In this document: one piece after another, positions 7,915 to 17,475 of the stretch
How positions within the stretch are numbered: position 1 is the first letter of the stretch
How the letters are laid out: every line of letters begins with the position of its first letter
From: an uncultured Alistipes sp.
GTDB taxonomy: Bacteria; Bacteroidota; Bacteroidia; Bacteroidales; Rikenellaceae
Reading direction: 5' to 3'
DNA length: 64,000 nt
Assembly: GCA_900541585.1 (NCBI GenBank)
Contig: UQKD01000004.1
Span: 1 to 64,000 of the forward strand
Notes under the pieces: model-generated
Databases searched by the model: none
Seen by the model: the letters and a program-made list of their open reading frames with translations, nothing else
What the model was told of the DNA's origin: nothing
Translations under genes and position numbers: made by a program

Positions 7915-9416
7915 CCCTTCCCGCAACGGACGGCATCACGGACAGGCTCCAGGCGCTGTTTGCCTACGACGCCTCTTCGCCGCTGATTTTCAGCAGCGGG
8001 CTGTTCCTGTTCCTCTTTGCGGGATTCCTGCTCGTTTACAGCGCCTTCCGCCGCGCGCCGATGGCCCGCATCGTCTACGTCATCGCCTTCTCGCTCTATT
8101 TCTACTACAAGTCGAGCGGCGTCTATTTCCTGCTGCTCGTCTTCGCCGCGGCGAGCGACTTCCTGATCGCCCGGGGAATCTACCGGACCCGGAAACGCAG
8201 TCTGAAACGCTGGCTGGTGGTATTGAGCGTTGCGGTGAACCTCGGCATGCTCGGCTATTTCAAGTACACGAACTTCCTGATCGACATCTCCAACCAGCTC
8301 TTCGGGCAAGGGTTCCTCCAGTTCCAGAACATCTTCCTCCCGGTCGGCATCTCGTTCTTCGTCTTCCAGTCGATGAGCTATACCATAGACATTTACCGCG
8401 GTCAGTTGAAGCCTTTGTCCAACTGGCTCGACTATCTCTTTTACCTGTCGTTCTTTCCGCAGCTGGTGGCCGGCCCGATCGTCCGTGCGCGGGACTTCAT
8501 CCCGCAGATCCGGCAGAACCCTATCGTGGTCACGAAGGAGATGTTCGGCACGGGCGTCTTCCTGATCCTCACGGGCCTGTTCAAAAAGGCGATCATCTCC
8601 GACTACATCTCGCTCAACTTCGTCGACCGCATCTTCGACGAACCGCTGCTCTACTCGGGATTCGAGTGCCTGATGGGCATCTACGGCTATGCGCTGCAAA
8701 TCTACTGCGACTTCTCAGGCTATTCGGACATGGCCATCGGCATCGCCCTCTTGCTGGGATTCCGCTTCCCGAAGAACTTCGACGCGCCCTACAAGTCGGC
8801 GACGATCACCGAGTTCTGGCGGCGGTGGCACATCTCGCTCTCGACGTGGCTGCGCGACTACCTCTACATTTCGCTGGGCGGCAACCGCAAGGGCCGCATC
8901 CGGACCTACGGCAACCTGCTCCTCACGATGCTGCTGGGCGGACTGTGGCACGGCGCGGCGGTGCGCTTCATCCTCTGGGGCGGACTGCACGGCGCGGCCC
9001 TGGCGCTGCACAAACTCTGGATGGCCCTCGTCCCGGGGGCCAAGGCCACCGGAGCGCAGATGCACTGGTGGAGCCGCGCGGCGGGCATCGTCCTGACGTT
9101 CAACATCGTCTGTCTGGGGTGGCTGATGTTCCGCGCCGAGTCGATGCAGACCGTCTCGCTGATGCTGCACCAGATTTTCGAAAACTTCAACGCCGCGATG
9201 ATCCCGCAGGTCGTGACGGGCTACGCCGCCGTCTTCGCGCTGATCACCGCGGGTTACGTCCTGCACCTGCTGCCGTCGGCCGTCGACGCCGTCGCGCAGC
9301 GGATCGTGGTCCATGCGCCGCTGGTTCTGCAGGTCCTGATGGCCGCGGCGATGATCTGGTGCGTCATGCAGATCAAATCCAGCGACATACAGCCTTTCAT
9401 CTACTTCCAATTTTAG
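7911..9416 (+). CDS. MBOAT-family membrane O-acyltransferase (AlgI/DltB-like)
   Basis: A 501-residue polytopic membrane protein of the AlgI/DltB family. Characteristic segments are FFPQLVAGPIVRARDFIPQI, FWRRWHISLSTWLRDYLYI and GGLWHGAAVRFILWGGLHGA; the last holds the near-invariant catalytic His. About 10-12 hydrophobic segments are visible. The enzyme moves an acyl group, usually acetyl, from the cytoplasm across the membrane to an extracytoplasmic acceptor. ATG 7911 overlaps the TGA of the SGNH gene by four bases, so they are coupled. No glycan synthase lies nearby, so the target is open. Confidence 0.92.
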   Translation: MTLPATDGITDRLQALFAYDASSPLIFSSGLFLFLFAGFLLVYSAFRRAPMARIVYVIAFSLYFYYKSSGVYFLLLVFAAASDFLIARGIYRTRKRSLKRWLVVLSVAVNLGMLGYFKYTNFLIDISNQLFGQGFLQFQNIFLPVGISFFVFQSMSYTIDIYRGQLKPLSNWLDYLFYLSFFPQLVAGPIVRARDFIPQIRQNPIVVTKEMFGTGVFLILTGLFKKAIISDYISLNFVDRIFDEPLLYSGFECLMGIYGYALQIYCDFSGYSDMAIGIALLLGFRFPKNFDAPYKSATITEFWRRWHISLSTWLRDYLYISLGGNRKGRIRTYGNLLLTMLLGGLWHGAAVRFILWGGLHGAALALHKLWMALVPGAKATGAQMHWWSRAAGIVLTFNIVCLGWLMFRAESMQTVSLMLHQIFENFNAAMIPQVVTGYAAVFALITAGYVLHLLPSAVDAVAQRIVVHAPLVLQVLMAAAMIWCVMQIKSSDIQPFIYFQF

Positions 9417-9423
9417 ATAACCG

Positions 9424-10089
9424 ATGTACAACTTTGATCATCAACTATTTCTGGCGCTGAATTTCGACGGAGGCCCCGTTCTGGACCGTCTCATGCTGAT
9501 CGTCTCGGGCACGACGATGTGGCTGCCGCTCTACGCGCTGATCCTCTGGCTCGTGTGGCGCCGCGACGGATGGCGCAACGTCATCGTCTTCACGGTGCTG
9601 ATGGTCGCCGCGCTGGTCCTCTCGGACATGGTTTCGGGCATCTTCAAGCACAACGGCGTGCTGGGCGGGCTGCTACCCGACTTCGAACCGCGCTGGCGGC
9701 CGATGTTCACCCCCGCGCTCGAAGGGCTGGAGATCACCCCCGACTCGCTGCGCAAACTGCGCTGGCTGACGCCCGACTCGCTCGCCGCAGCGGGTATCGC
9801 CCGCGACTGGGCGGTGCACGTCCCCGTCGAGGCCGTGAGCGGCCGCTTCGGGACTGTCTCGGCCCATGCGGCGGTCATCGTCACGCTGGCCGTGCTGTCG
9901 GCCTCGGTCATCCGCCGGCGGTGGTTCACGGGACTGATGGTTTTCTCCTCCGTCCTGATCTGCTATTCGCGCATCTACCTGGGAAAACACTACCCGATGG
10001 ACCTCGTGTGGGGCACTGCCGCCGGCATCGCGCTGGGACTGGCGGCCTTTTGGGCCTACCGGAAACTCTCCTTCAAGAAAAAGAGCTGA
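9424..10089 (+). CDS. PAP2-family membrane phosphatase
   Basis: A 221-residue membrane protein of the type 2 phosphatidic acid phosphatase family. Motif 2 reads GTVSAHAA and motif 3 is SRIYLGKHYPMDLVWG, with the catalytic His and the Asp. Motif 1 is loose: a Lys in FKHNG is followed by RWRP only about 17 residues later, a wider gap than usual. Four to five membrane segments are seen. The family dephosphorylates undecaprenyl diphosphate or phospholipids on the outer face of the membrane. It starts 7 bases after the MBOAT stop and is the last gene before a strong terminator, so a link to envelope modification is plausible. Confidence 0.85.
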   Translation: MYNFDHQLFLALNFDGGPVLDRLMLIVSGTTMWLPLYALILWLVWRRDGWRNVIVFTVLMVAALVLSDMVSGIFKHNGVLGGLLPDFEPRWRPMFTPALEGLEITPDSLRKLRWLTPDSLAAAGIARDWAVHVPVEAVSGRFGTVSAHAAVIVTLAVLSASVIRRRWFTGLMVFSSVLICYSRIYLGKHYPMDLVWGTAAGIALGLAAFWAYRKLSFKKKS

Positions 10090-10110
10090 ACGGTCGTTCA
10101 GCTCTTTTTT
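10078..10110. terminator. bidirectional terminator between convergent genes
   Basis: A hairpin of about 14 bp (10078-10091 with 10096-10110, 4-base loop) is flanked by A and T runs and includes the stop codon of the PAP2 gene. It can end that cluster and the convergent nuclease gene. Confidence 0.85.
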
Positions 10111-10113
10111 CCG

Positions 10114-11895
10114 TCAGTACCACGCCGACAGCGTGCCGGCCCTGCTCTTCGCGGCGTCGGGAATCCCCGGGAAGAACTTCATCCGCATCTTCGACTCGAT
10201 CTCCGATATGGGCACGATGAACCGGCCCAACTGCGACTTCTCCGTGGCGGTGCTGGTCGTCAGCGTCTCGACCCAGAAGGCGATGGTCTCCAGTTCGTCG
10301 GCCGTGCACTCCTGAATGGGTTTTCCGACCTGCACCGTTTTCTTGCGCACGGCCATCTTGAACTGGTGCGTCGGCATGACGCAATCCTTCGAAAGCGAAC
10401 TCAACGCACCGTTGTTCGAGGCGTCTTTCTGTACCCAGCCGTCGTTTTCGTAATAGCATCCGGCCACGATGTAAAGCGTGTCGGCGGGAATCGTGCCGCC
10501 CGAAACCGCCTCCTCGATATTCGCCCAGATCTTCCCGAAAGGACTCGGCTCGGCGGCCTGCGGCGCAATGTTGGTCGGCCGGAAGGTCTGCATGTTGATT
10601 TCCAGCCCCTTACCGGGTCGCTCGCGCGACATGCAGAGGTGCCCGCGCGACCAATAGCCGCCGCCGTAACGGCCGGTCACCAGATCGGCGACCCAATACT
10701 GGTAAACGTCGCCTGCCGACGAAGGGTAGATCTTCGCCTGCTGCGACTCCGGAAGCGCCGGATCGGCCGCCCACGGTTCGTCGGAGCGCCCCGAGCCTTC
10801 GAGGTAGCAGCGGTGGTGCGGATAGGCCACCCAAACCGGGTTGTGGCGGCGCGTATCGTAGCAATAGGTGTAGTTGCGCACGCGCTTGCCGCCCGAAACG
10901 GTCGTGGTCCAGGTCGTGTGCACGAACTGGTCGGAGGAGGGCGTTTCGAAGTTGGAGGGAAGTTCGGCCCAGCGAAGGCCCGCACCCGTCCCGAGGTCGA
11001 CCTGCTGGCCGCCGCCGCCCGTCGTGAGCACGATGTCGTCGAAATTCAGTCCGTAGGTGCGCTCCGTACCCGTCGGCGCAAGGCGAATCCACAGTTTCGG
11101 AACAGGCTGCGCGAGCGTGAAGCCCACTGTCGTCCCGGTCCACGTATTATAGACCGAAGCCCCCGTATAGGCAAGCGGCCGCCACACCGCGCCGTCGGCG
11201 CTTACCGTCAGCGAAACGTCGTCCGACGGGAAGATCGTGCCGAAAGCGAGGGTGAAATCCGTCTGTCCCGCGGGAAGCGTAATGTCCTGAATGACGAAAT
11301 AGTCCGTCGACGCGTCGTAGAACATCTTGGCGTAGGCCTTGCCCGAAGCCCCGGCGTATTTGCCCGCCGAGCCGTAATTGTCGTTGTTGATACGGACGTT
11401 GTTCACGGCATAGGTCACCGTCGAGGCTCCCGTACCGGTCTGGGTTTTCCACTCCTGATTCGCACCCGCCCAGACGCCGCCCGCTCCGTCGCCGAAATCG
11501 AGACTGAAAACCGTCTCGGCGCGGGTCACGGTGATGGTCTTACCGGAGGTCTTGCCCGAGGCGGCGCGCACACCCACCTGAACGGAAGTGCCCTTGGGCA
11601 TATCCCGCACGTAGAACGTACCGTTACCGGAACCCGAAGCGGGATCCACACGGACGGCAGCCGACTCGGGCGTCCAGAAAACCTGCCACCCGGTGTCGGC
11701 GATCACACGGACCGCATTGTTCGCCGGGGTCGTTTCGTCGAAGGTGAACGATGCGGATTCGATGGCGGCATACCCCTCGTCCGAAGAGTCGTCGCCGCCG
11801 CACGAGGCGGGCAGCAGCAGGCAGAGGGCGAACACCCCTGAAATCGGGAAGGGGAAACCCAGCATGCGGCGAAAGAGAGCGGAGAGTTGTTTCAT
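10114..11895 (-). CDS. secreted DNA/RNA non-specific endonuclease lipoprotein
   Basis: A 593-residue protein. The signal peptide ends LLPAS before a Cys, followed by GGDDSSDEG, the acidic tail common on surface lipoproteins of this phylum. Residues of about 35-125 look like a BACON-type beta domain (GWQVFWTPE, then the ASGKTSGKTITVTRA strand), and a beta-sandwich module follows to about residue 310. The last 270 residues form a NUC1-type nuclease: WSRGHLCMS replaces the usual DRGH, keeping the catalytic His, and NMQTFRPTNIAPQ supplies the metal-binding Asn region. I infer surface nucleic-acid scavenging. ATG 11904 is an alternative start. Confidence 0.82.
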   Translation of the reverse strand: MKQLSALFRRMLGFPFPISGVFALCLLLPASCGGDDSSDEGYAAIESASFTFDETTPANNAVRVIADTGWQVFWTPESAAVRVDPASGSGNGTFYVRDMPKGTSVQVGVRAASGKTSGKTITVTRAETVFSLDFGDGAGGVWAGANQEWKTQTGTGASTVTYAVNNVRINNDNYGSAGKYAGASGKAYAKMFYDASTDYFVIQDITLPAGQTDFTLAFGTIFPSDDVSLTVSADGAVWRPLAYTGASVYNTWTGTTVGFTLAQPVPKLWIRLAPTGTERTYGLNFDDIVLTTGGGGQQVDLGTGAGLRWAELPSNFETPSSDQFVHTTWTTTVSGGKRVRNYTYCYDTRRHNPVWVAYPHHRCYLEGSGRSDEPWAADPALPESQQAKIYPSSAGDVYQYWVADLVTGRYGGGYWSRGHLCMSRERPGKGLEINMQTFRPTNIAPQAAEPSPFGKIWANIEEAVSGGTIPADTLYIVAGCYYENDGWVQKDASNNGALSSLSKDCVMPTHQFKMAVRKKTVQVGKPIQECTADELETIAFWVETLTTSTATEKSQLGRFIVPISEIESKMRMKFFPGIPDAAKSRAGTLSAWY

Positions 11896-11922
11896 AGTCT
11901 GCATTTTAGTTAGACACACAAA

Positions 11923-11930
11923 CAAATATA
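11923..11930 (-). promoter_or_regulatory. -7 box of the nuclease gene
   Basis: The minus strand reads TATATTTG, a perfect -7 box, 27 bases before the ATG at 11895. I see no good -33 element at the right spacing. Confidence 0.5.
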
Positions 11931-12011
11931 ACGATAAAACCCAAATTAACAATAACCGCGCACGTTTTTCCCGGGCCGCTGCGCCGCGGTTGCAGCCGAT
12001 TGCGGAAAGAG

Positions 12012-12042
12012 TTGCTATTTTGCCCTTTTTTCACTAATTTTG
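12012..12042 (+). promoter_or_regulatory. Bacteroidota promoter of lysS
   Basis: TTG at 12012-12014 and TAATTTTG at 12035-12042 are 20 bases apart. The ATG of lysS is 34 bases downstream. Confidence 0.65.
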
Positions 12043-12076
12043 CACGGATAACAAGGATACATCAAAAACACACGAT

Positions 12077-13798
12077 ATGGCAATCGAACTCAGCGAACAG
12101 GAACAGCTTCGCAGGCAGTCGCTCACGGCGTTGCGCGAACTGGGCATCGAACCCTACCCCGCCGCCCGTTACGAAGTGACGGCCACGGCGCGCGAAATCG
12201 CCGACAACTACGACGACGCGAAGAAGAATTTCCAGGACGTCCGCATCGCCGGCCGCATCATGTCGCGCCGCATCATGGGCAGCGCCTCGTTCTTCGAGCT
12301 GCAGGACCACACGGGCCGCATCCAGGTCTACATCCGCCGCGACGACATCTGCCCCGAAGGCGATCCGACGCTCTACAACACGGTTTTCAAGAAACTGCTG
12401 GACATCGGCGACTTCATCGGCGTGGAGGGATTCGCCTTCCATACCAACACCGGCGAACTGTCGGTGCACTGCCGCCGGTTCACCGTGCTGTCGAAGTCGA
12501 TCCGCCCGCTGCCCGTCGTCAAGGAGAAGGACGGCAAGACGTTCGACGCCTTCACCGACCCGGAGGTGCGCTACCGCCAGCGGTATTTGGACCTGATCGT
12601 CAACCCGCAGGTGAAGGACACCTTCGTCCGCCGCGCCAAGATCATGGCCACGATGCGCGAGTTCTTCAACGAACGGGGATACATCGAGGTCGAAACCCCG
12701 ATTCTGCAGCCCATCCCCGGCGGCGCATCGGCGCGCCCGTTCATCACCCACCACAATTCGCTCGACATCGACCTCTACCTGCGCATCGCCACGGAACTGT
12801 ACCTCAAGAAACTGATCGTCGGCGGATTCGACGGCGTCTACGAGTTCGGCAAGAACTTCCGCAACGAGGGCATGGACCGCACGCACAACCCCGAGTTCAC
12901 GTGCATGGAGATTTACGTGGCCTACAAGGACTACCTCTGGATGATGGAGTTCACCGAACAGATGCTCGAACGGGTGGCCATGGCCGTGAACGGCACGACG
13001 GAACTAACGATCGACGGCAAGCCGATCTCGTTCAAGGCGCCGTTCCGCCGCCTGACGATGACCGACGCCATCCGCGAAAAGACCGGCTACGACATCACGG
13101 GCCGTTCGGAGGAGGAGCTGCGCGAGGCCTGCAAGCGGCTCGATGTCGAGGTCGACGAGACCTACGGCAAAGGCAAGCTGATCGACGCCATCTTCGGGCA
13201 GTACTGCGAGGAGGAGCTTACGCAGCCCACCTTCATCACGGACTACCCGCGCGAGATGTCGCCGCTGTGCAAGCGCCACCGCTCGAATCCCGACCTGACG
13301 GAGCGTTTCGAGCTGTTCGTCAACGGCAAGGAGCTGTGCAACGCCTATTCGGAGCTGAACGACCCGATCGACCAGCTGGAGCGTTTCCAGGAGCAGCTGC
13401 GTCTCTCGGAAAAGGGCGACGACGAGGCCATGTTCATCGACATGGACTTCGTGCGCGCGCTGGAATACGGCATGCCGACCTGCTCGGGAATGGGCATAGG
13501 CATCGACCGGCTGACGATGTTCATGACCGACCAGTCGTCGATCCAGGACGTGCTGTTCTTCCCGCAGATGCGCCCCGAAAAGAAGGTCGTGAGCGATCCC
13601 GCAGAGGCATACACCGCCATCGGCGTCCCCGAAGAGTGGGTTCCGGTCATCCAGAAGATGGGCTACCTCACCGTCGAGTCGCTCCGGAAACTCGCCCCCG
13701 GCAAGTTCTTCAACGACCTGTGCGGGTTCAACAAGAAAAACAAGCTCGGACTGAAGGCCCCCTCGATCGACGAGGTCAAGAAGTGGTGTGAGGAATAA
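12077..13798 (+). CDS. lysS: lysyl-tRNA synthetase, class II
   Basis: A 573-residue enzyme that charges tRNA-Lys. The N-terminal OB-fold anticodon-binding domain covers about residues 50-160 ([14 protein letters not shown]). The catalytic domain shows motif 2 ([19 protein letters not shown]) and motif 3 ([11 protein letters not shown]). It is about 70 residues longer than the E. coli enzyme because of a C-terminal tail after the motif 3 region ([17 protein letters not shown] onward), which I believe is common in this phylum. It probably forms an operon with the phosphoesterase 10 bases downstream and with tpiA. Confidence 0.97.
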   Translation: MAIELSEQEQLRRQSLTALRELGIEPYPAARYEVTATAREIADNYDDAKKNFQDVRIAGRIMSRRIMGSASFFELQDHTGRIQVYIRRDDICPEGDPTLYNTVFKKLLDIGDFIGVEGFAFHTNTGELSVHCRRFTVLSKSIRPLPVVKEKDGKTFDAFTDPEVRYRQRYLDLIVNPQVKDTFVRRAKIMATMREFFNERGYIEVETPILQPIPGGASARPFITHHNSLDIDLYLRIATELYLKKLIVGGFDGVYEFGKNFRNEGMDRTHNPEFTCMEIYVAYKDYLWMMEFTEQMLERVAMAVNGTTELTIDGKPISFKAPFRRLTMTDAIREKTGYDITGRSEEELREACKRLDVEVDETYGKGKLIDAIFGQYCEEELTQPTFITDYPREMSPLCKRHRSNPDLTERFELFVNGKELCNAYSELNDPIDQLERFQEQLRLSEKGDDEAMFIDMDFVRALEYGMPTCSGMGIGIDRLTMFMTDQSSIQDVLFFPQMRPEKKVVSDPAEAYTAIGVPEEWVPVIQKMGYLTVESLRKLAPGKFFNDLCGFNKKNKLGLKAPSIDEVKKWCEE

Positions 13799-13807
13799 CG
13801 CCTGCCG

Positions 13808-14776
13808 ATGAAGAAACGACTCGCTTTCCTGACAGCTGCGCTGGCGCTGGTCTGCATGGTTCAGGCTCAACCCTTCCGCTTCGGCGGCAACGGGGAGTTT
13901 ACGGTCATGCAACTGACCGACCTGCACTACAACGGCGCAGGCTGGCAGTCGGACCACATACCGGGTATGCTCGTGCGGCTGATCGAATCCGAGAAACCCG
14001 ATCTGGTCGTGGTCACGGGCGACCTGATCTATGCCGCCCCCGGCGAACCGCTGCTGCGGGAAATCTGCGGAACGATCGCTTCGACGGATACGCCCTATGC
14101 CGTTGCATGGGGCAACCACGACGCCGAACAAGGACTCACGCATGCAGAACTCAACGCCATAGCCCGTACGCTTCCGAAATGCGTCAACGGATACTACGCT
14201 TCCGACCCCTTGCACCCGTGCGATTTCGTGATTCCCGTCCTTTCGAAAGACGGATCGCGCGAGGAAGCACGGCTCTACGTCATGGACTCCAACGACTACA
14301 ATGCCGACGACCACAGTTACAAAGGCTTCACTCCGGAGCAGGTCGCCTGGTACAGGGCTACGGCCGACGAAGCGGCGAAACGCAACGGATACCGTTCCAA
14401 TGGACTGATGTTCTTCCACATACCGCTGAACGAGTATGCCGAAGCCTTTGACACGGCACCCGTCGCAGGCAGCGGATTCCGCCTCGAACGCGAATGCCCG
14501 CCGCGCGACAACACGGGCATGTTCCGCGCCGCGGCAAACAGCGGCGAGATCATCGGCATCTTCGCAGGCCACGACCATTCGAACAACTACATCGCCGAAA
14601 AAGAGGGCATCGCCCTCTGCTACGGCCATTACAGCGGCGGCTACGCCGAATATCAGGAGCTGGTCAGCGGCGCCCGCATCATCCGGCTGACCGAAGGCAG
14701 GCGGGGCTTCACGACATGGATACGTTTCGCCAACGGCCGTACGAAGCACCGCACGGTATTCCCGCAGGAGAGATAA
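13808..14776 (+). CDS. secreted calcineurin-like metallophosphoesterase
   Basis: A 322-residue exported protein with a signal peptide (about residues 1-20, ending VQAQ). The metallophosphoesterase motifs appear in order: MQLTDLHYN (Asp, His), VVTGDLIY (GD), WGNHD, and FAGHDHSNNY near residue 257. These bind the two metal ions. The protein is of the Icc/YkuE-like type, acting on phosphoesters in the periplasm or outside; the substrate is unknown. It lies 10 bases after lysS and 35 before tpiA. Confidence 0.9.
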   Translation: MKKRLAFLTAALALVCMVQAQPFRFGGNGEFTVMQLTDLHYNGAGWQSDHIPGMLVRLIESEKPDLVVVTGDLIYAAPGEPLLREICGTIASTDTPYAVAWGNHDAEQGLTHAELNAIARTLPKCVNGYYASDPLHPCDFVIPVLSKDGSREEARLYVMDSNDYNADDHSYKGFTPEQVAWYRATADEAAKRNGYRSNGLMFFHIPLNEYAEAFDTAPVAGSGFRLERECPPRDNTGMFRAAANSGEIIGIFAGHDHSNNYIAEKEGIALCYGHYSGGYAEYQELVSGARIIRLTEGRRGFTTWIRFANGRTKHRTVFPQER

Positions 14777-14810
14777 CGAAATACTTCAATTCACATAAAA
14801 AACAAGTAAA

Positions 14811-15569
14811 ATGAGAAAGAAAATTGTTGCCGGCAACTGGAAGATGAACACGCTTCCCGCCGAAGGTGTAGAACTGGCCAAAGGCATCGTGGCAGGCCGC
14901 GGAGAGGTTTGCTCGTGCGTGAACTTCATCGTCTGCCCGCCGTTCACCCATCTGGCGATGGTCGCCGAAGCCCTGAAGGGTTCGGACGTCGCACTCGGCG
15001 CGCAGGACTGCGCAACGGAGGCCAAAGGCGCCTACACGGGCGAAATCGCAGCCTCGATGATCGCAGCATTGGGTTGCAAATACGTGATCCTCGGCCACTC
15101 GGAACGCCGCCAGTACTACGGCGAGACCTCCGCAACGCTCAACAAGAAGATGGCCCAGGCCTATGCAAACGGGCTGGTTCCCATCTACTGCGTCGGCGAG
15201 AACCTCGACGAGCGTGAGGCCGGCAAGCACTTCGACGTGGTGAAGGCACAGATCGAAGAGGTGGTTTACAACCTCACCGAGGAGCAGTACAAGAATCTCG
15301 TGATCGCTTACGAGCCGGTTTGGGCCATCGGTACGGGCAAGACCGCTTCGGCCGAGCAGGCACAGGAGATCCACGCCTACATCCGCGAGGTGCTCGCCGC
15401 CAAATTCGGCGCTGCGGCCCAGGAGACGGCGATCCTCTACGGCGGTTCGTGCAAGCCCTCGAACGCAGCCGAAATCTTCGCCAAGGAGGACGTGGACGGC
15501 GGCCTGATCGGCGGCGCGGCCCTCAAGGCCGAGGACTTCCTGGCCATCGGCAAGGGGTTCTCGAAGTAG
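14811..15569 (+). CDS. tpiA: triosephosphate isomerase
   Basis: A 252-residue TIM-barrel enzyme that interconverts dihydroxyacetone phosphate and glyceraldehyde 3-phosphate. KIVAGNWKMN at the N-terminus gives the substrate Asn and Lys, ILGHSERR the catalytic His, and AYEPVWAIGTG the catalytic Glu. YGGSCKPSNA and GLIGGAAL form the phosphate site. The length is normal. It is the last gene of the lysS group, followed by a terminator. Confidence 0.97.
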   Translation: MRKKIVAGNWKMNTLPAEGVELAKGIVAGRGEVCSCVNFIVCPPFTHLAMVAEALKGSDVALGAQDCATEAKGAYTGEIAASMIAALGCKYVILGHSERRQYYGETSATLNKKMAQAYANGLVPIYCVGENLDEREAGKHFDVVKAQIEEVVYNLTEEQYKNLVIAYEPVWAIGTGKTASAEQAQEIHAYIREVLAAKFGAAAQETAILYGGSCKPSNAAEIFAKEDVDGGLIGGAALKAEDFLAIGKGFSK

Positions 15570-15592
15570 TATCGCGACAGCGTACAATTACG

Positions 15593-15622
15593 GACAGCGG
15601 CCCCTTGCAGGGGGCCGCTGTC
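15593..15622 (+). terminator. rho-independent terminator after tpiA
   Basis: A 12-bp G+C-rich stem (15593-15604 with 15611-15622) with a 6-base loop, followed by TCTTTA. Confidence 0.75.
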
Positions 15623-15663
15623 TCTTTATCCGACCCGGATTTACCAACCATAACTACGACACC

Positions 15664-16854
15664 ATGAAAAAACTGCTGTTTTTCGCCGCCGCACTCTCGG
15701 CGGCATGCGCCGCAAGCGCGCAAGGCTACTACACCGACGCCTACAATCCCGACATCTCGCGCCACACCGGACGCATCGCCGCACAGCGCGCGGAATTCAT
15801 ACTGCCCGAGGTGAACGGCTACACCGTCTACAAAGCCGACCTGCACACCCACTCGGTCTATTCCGACGGCGACTGCACGCCCGAATTCCGCGTCCGCGAA
15901 GCGTGGTACGACGGTCTGGACGTGCTGGCGATCACCGAACACGTGGAATACCGCCGCCATGAAGGCAAGATGCTGAACTTCCTCAAGGGCTACGTCCCCG
16001 AAGGCACGGAGGCCATAAACAACAACATCATCCGCAAAGCGGCCGACGAGCGGGGCATTCAGTCCGACCTGAACCTCCCGGTGAAGCTGGCCCGGGAGAC
16101 GGCCGTGAAATTCGGCCTGACGATCATTCCCGGCGCCGAGATCACCCGCGAACCGATCGCCTACGGCCACTACAACGCCCTTTTCACCACGGATAACAAC
16201 ACCCTCTATGCCGCCGACGCCCTGCAATCGCTCCGCAACGCCAAGGCGCAGGGGGCGCTGGTGATGCACAACCATCCGGGCTGGCGGCGCAAGAGCCTTG
16301 AACACCCCGAATTCGAAGTCAAAGCCTACGGCGAGGGGCTGATCGACGGCATCGAAATCATGAACGGCGCGGAGTTCTACCCCAAAGCCATCGCACGCGC
16401 CCATGCAAGGAAGCTGTTCGTGTCGGCGAACACCGACATCCACGATGCGACGGCCGAGACCTACCGGCTTCAGGGCCATCGCCGCAACATGACGCTGATC
16501 TTCGCCCGGGACAACTCGCTCGCAGCGCTGCGCGAGGCGCTCGAAGCGCGCCGCACGCTGGCCTATTCGTTCGGCACGATAGCGGGCGACGAACAACTGC
16601 TGAAAGACCTCTTCACGGCATCGGTCCGGACAAAGGTGCTCCACACCGACCCGAAAAACGGCCGCCGCACGGTGAGCCTCACCAACGCCAGTTCGGTGGA
16701 CTACGTGCTCCGCTTTCCGGGACAAAACCCCTTGGTGCTCAAACCGTTCTCAACGCTGACAACCACCGTCGCGGCAAACAGTCCGCTCGCCGTGACCGTC
16801 GAAAACATGTGGTATTCCGAAAAGGAGCACCCCCGGATCGAGATCGCGCTGTAA
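15664..16854 (+). CDS. secreted PHP-domain phosphodiesterase (Sb-PDE-like)
   Basis: A 396-residue protein with a signal peptide (about residues 1-20, ending SAQG). The PHP metal motif KADLHTHSVYSDG is followed by AITEHVEYRRHEG, IPGAEITRE, MHNHPGW and NTDIHDA, which together give the His/Asp metal ligands. The last 70-80 residues form a small beta domain with no catalytic motif. In Bacteroidota such proteins are annotated as Sb-PDE family phosphodiesterases, but the natural substrate is uncertain. The gene stands alone between two terminators. Confidence 0.85.
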   Translation: MKKLLFFAAALSAACAASAQGYYTDAYNPDISRHTGRIAAQRAEFILPEVNGYTVYKADLHTHSVYSDGDCTPEFRVREAWYDGLDVLAITEHVEYRRHEGKMLNFLKGYVPEGTEAINNNIIRKAADERGIQSDLNLPVKLARETAVKFGLTIIPGAEITREPIAYGHYNALFTTDNNTLYAADALQSLRNAKAQGALVMHNHPGWRRKSLEHPEFEVKAYGEGLIDGIEIMNGAEFYPKAIARAHARKLFVSANTDIHDATAETYRLQGHRRNMTLIFARDNSLAALREALEARRTLAYSFGTIAGDEQLLKDLFTASVRTKVLHTDPKNGRRTVSLTNASSVDYVLRFPGQNPLVLKPFSTLTTTVAANSPLAVTVENMWYSEKEHPRIEIAL

Positions 16855-16870
16855 TTCCTCATCCCGCTAA

Positions 16871-16902
16871 AAAATCCCCGCCCGTCGCAAGGCGGGGATT
16901 TT
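16871..16902 (+). terminator. rho-independent terminator after the PHP phosphodiesterase gene
   Basis: A perfect 12-bp stem (16871-16882 with 16891-16902) with an 8-base loop and flanking A and T runs. Confidence 0.8.
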
Positions 16903-16990
16903 CCATACCCTCCTCAAACATGTTCAAAAACGGGCCGGGCATGGCCGGAACAAACTTTTTTCGTATATTTACAGCACATAACAAAATGAC

Positions 16991-17455
16991 ATGAGCCGGT
17001 TAATCATCAACAATTTCAACGAATTCGCCCAGCACATAGGTCAGGAGCTGGGCGTCTCCGACTACCTGACGATCACACAGGAGCAGATCGATCTTTTCGC
17101 CGACGCCACGCTCGACCACCAGTGGATCCACGTGGACACGGAGCGCGCCCGGACGGAAAGTCCCTATAAATCGACCATTGCCCACGGCTACCTGAACCTT
17201 TCGGTGCTCCCCTACCTCTGGGGACAAATCCTGGAGGTCAACAACGTGAAGATGCTGGTCAACTACGGCATCGAGAAACTGCGCTTCAACCAGCCCGTGC
17301 TGGCGGGCGACGCAGTCCGGCTGCGCGCCTCGCTGGTGTCGCTCGCAAACCTCCGCGGCATCGCCAAGGCGGAAATCAAGGTGTCGCTCGAAATCAAAGA
17401 CAGCCCCAAAACGGCTCTCGATGCGACGGTCGTGTTTCTCTATCATTTCAAATAG
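16991..17455 (+). CDS. MaoC-like hotdog dehydratase
   Basis: A 154-residue single-hotdog protein of the MaoC / R-specific enoyl-CoA hydratase family. The hydratase-2 motif can be read as DATLDHQWIHVD, with the catalytic Asp and His, followed by IAHGYLNLSVLP. MaoC proteins hydrate trans-2-enoyl-CoA. The preferred acyl chain is not predictable. A weak -7-like box (TATATTTA) lies at 16964-16971, and a terminator follows the gene. Confidence 0.9.
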   Translation: MSRLIINNFNEFAQHIGQELGVSDYLTITQEQIDLFADATLDHQWIHVDTERARTESPYKSTIAHGYLNLSVLPYLWGQILEVNNVKMLVNYGIEKLRFNQPVLAGDAVRLRASLVSLANLRGIAKAEIKVSLEIKDSPKTALDATVVFLYHFK

Positions 17456-17475
17456 CACCCAACGAATCGTAAATT

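Noticed and set aside
13004..14749. 581-codon minus-strand open frame opposite lysS and the phosphoesterase gene
   Set aside because: It is antisense to two well-supported genes and has no motif.
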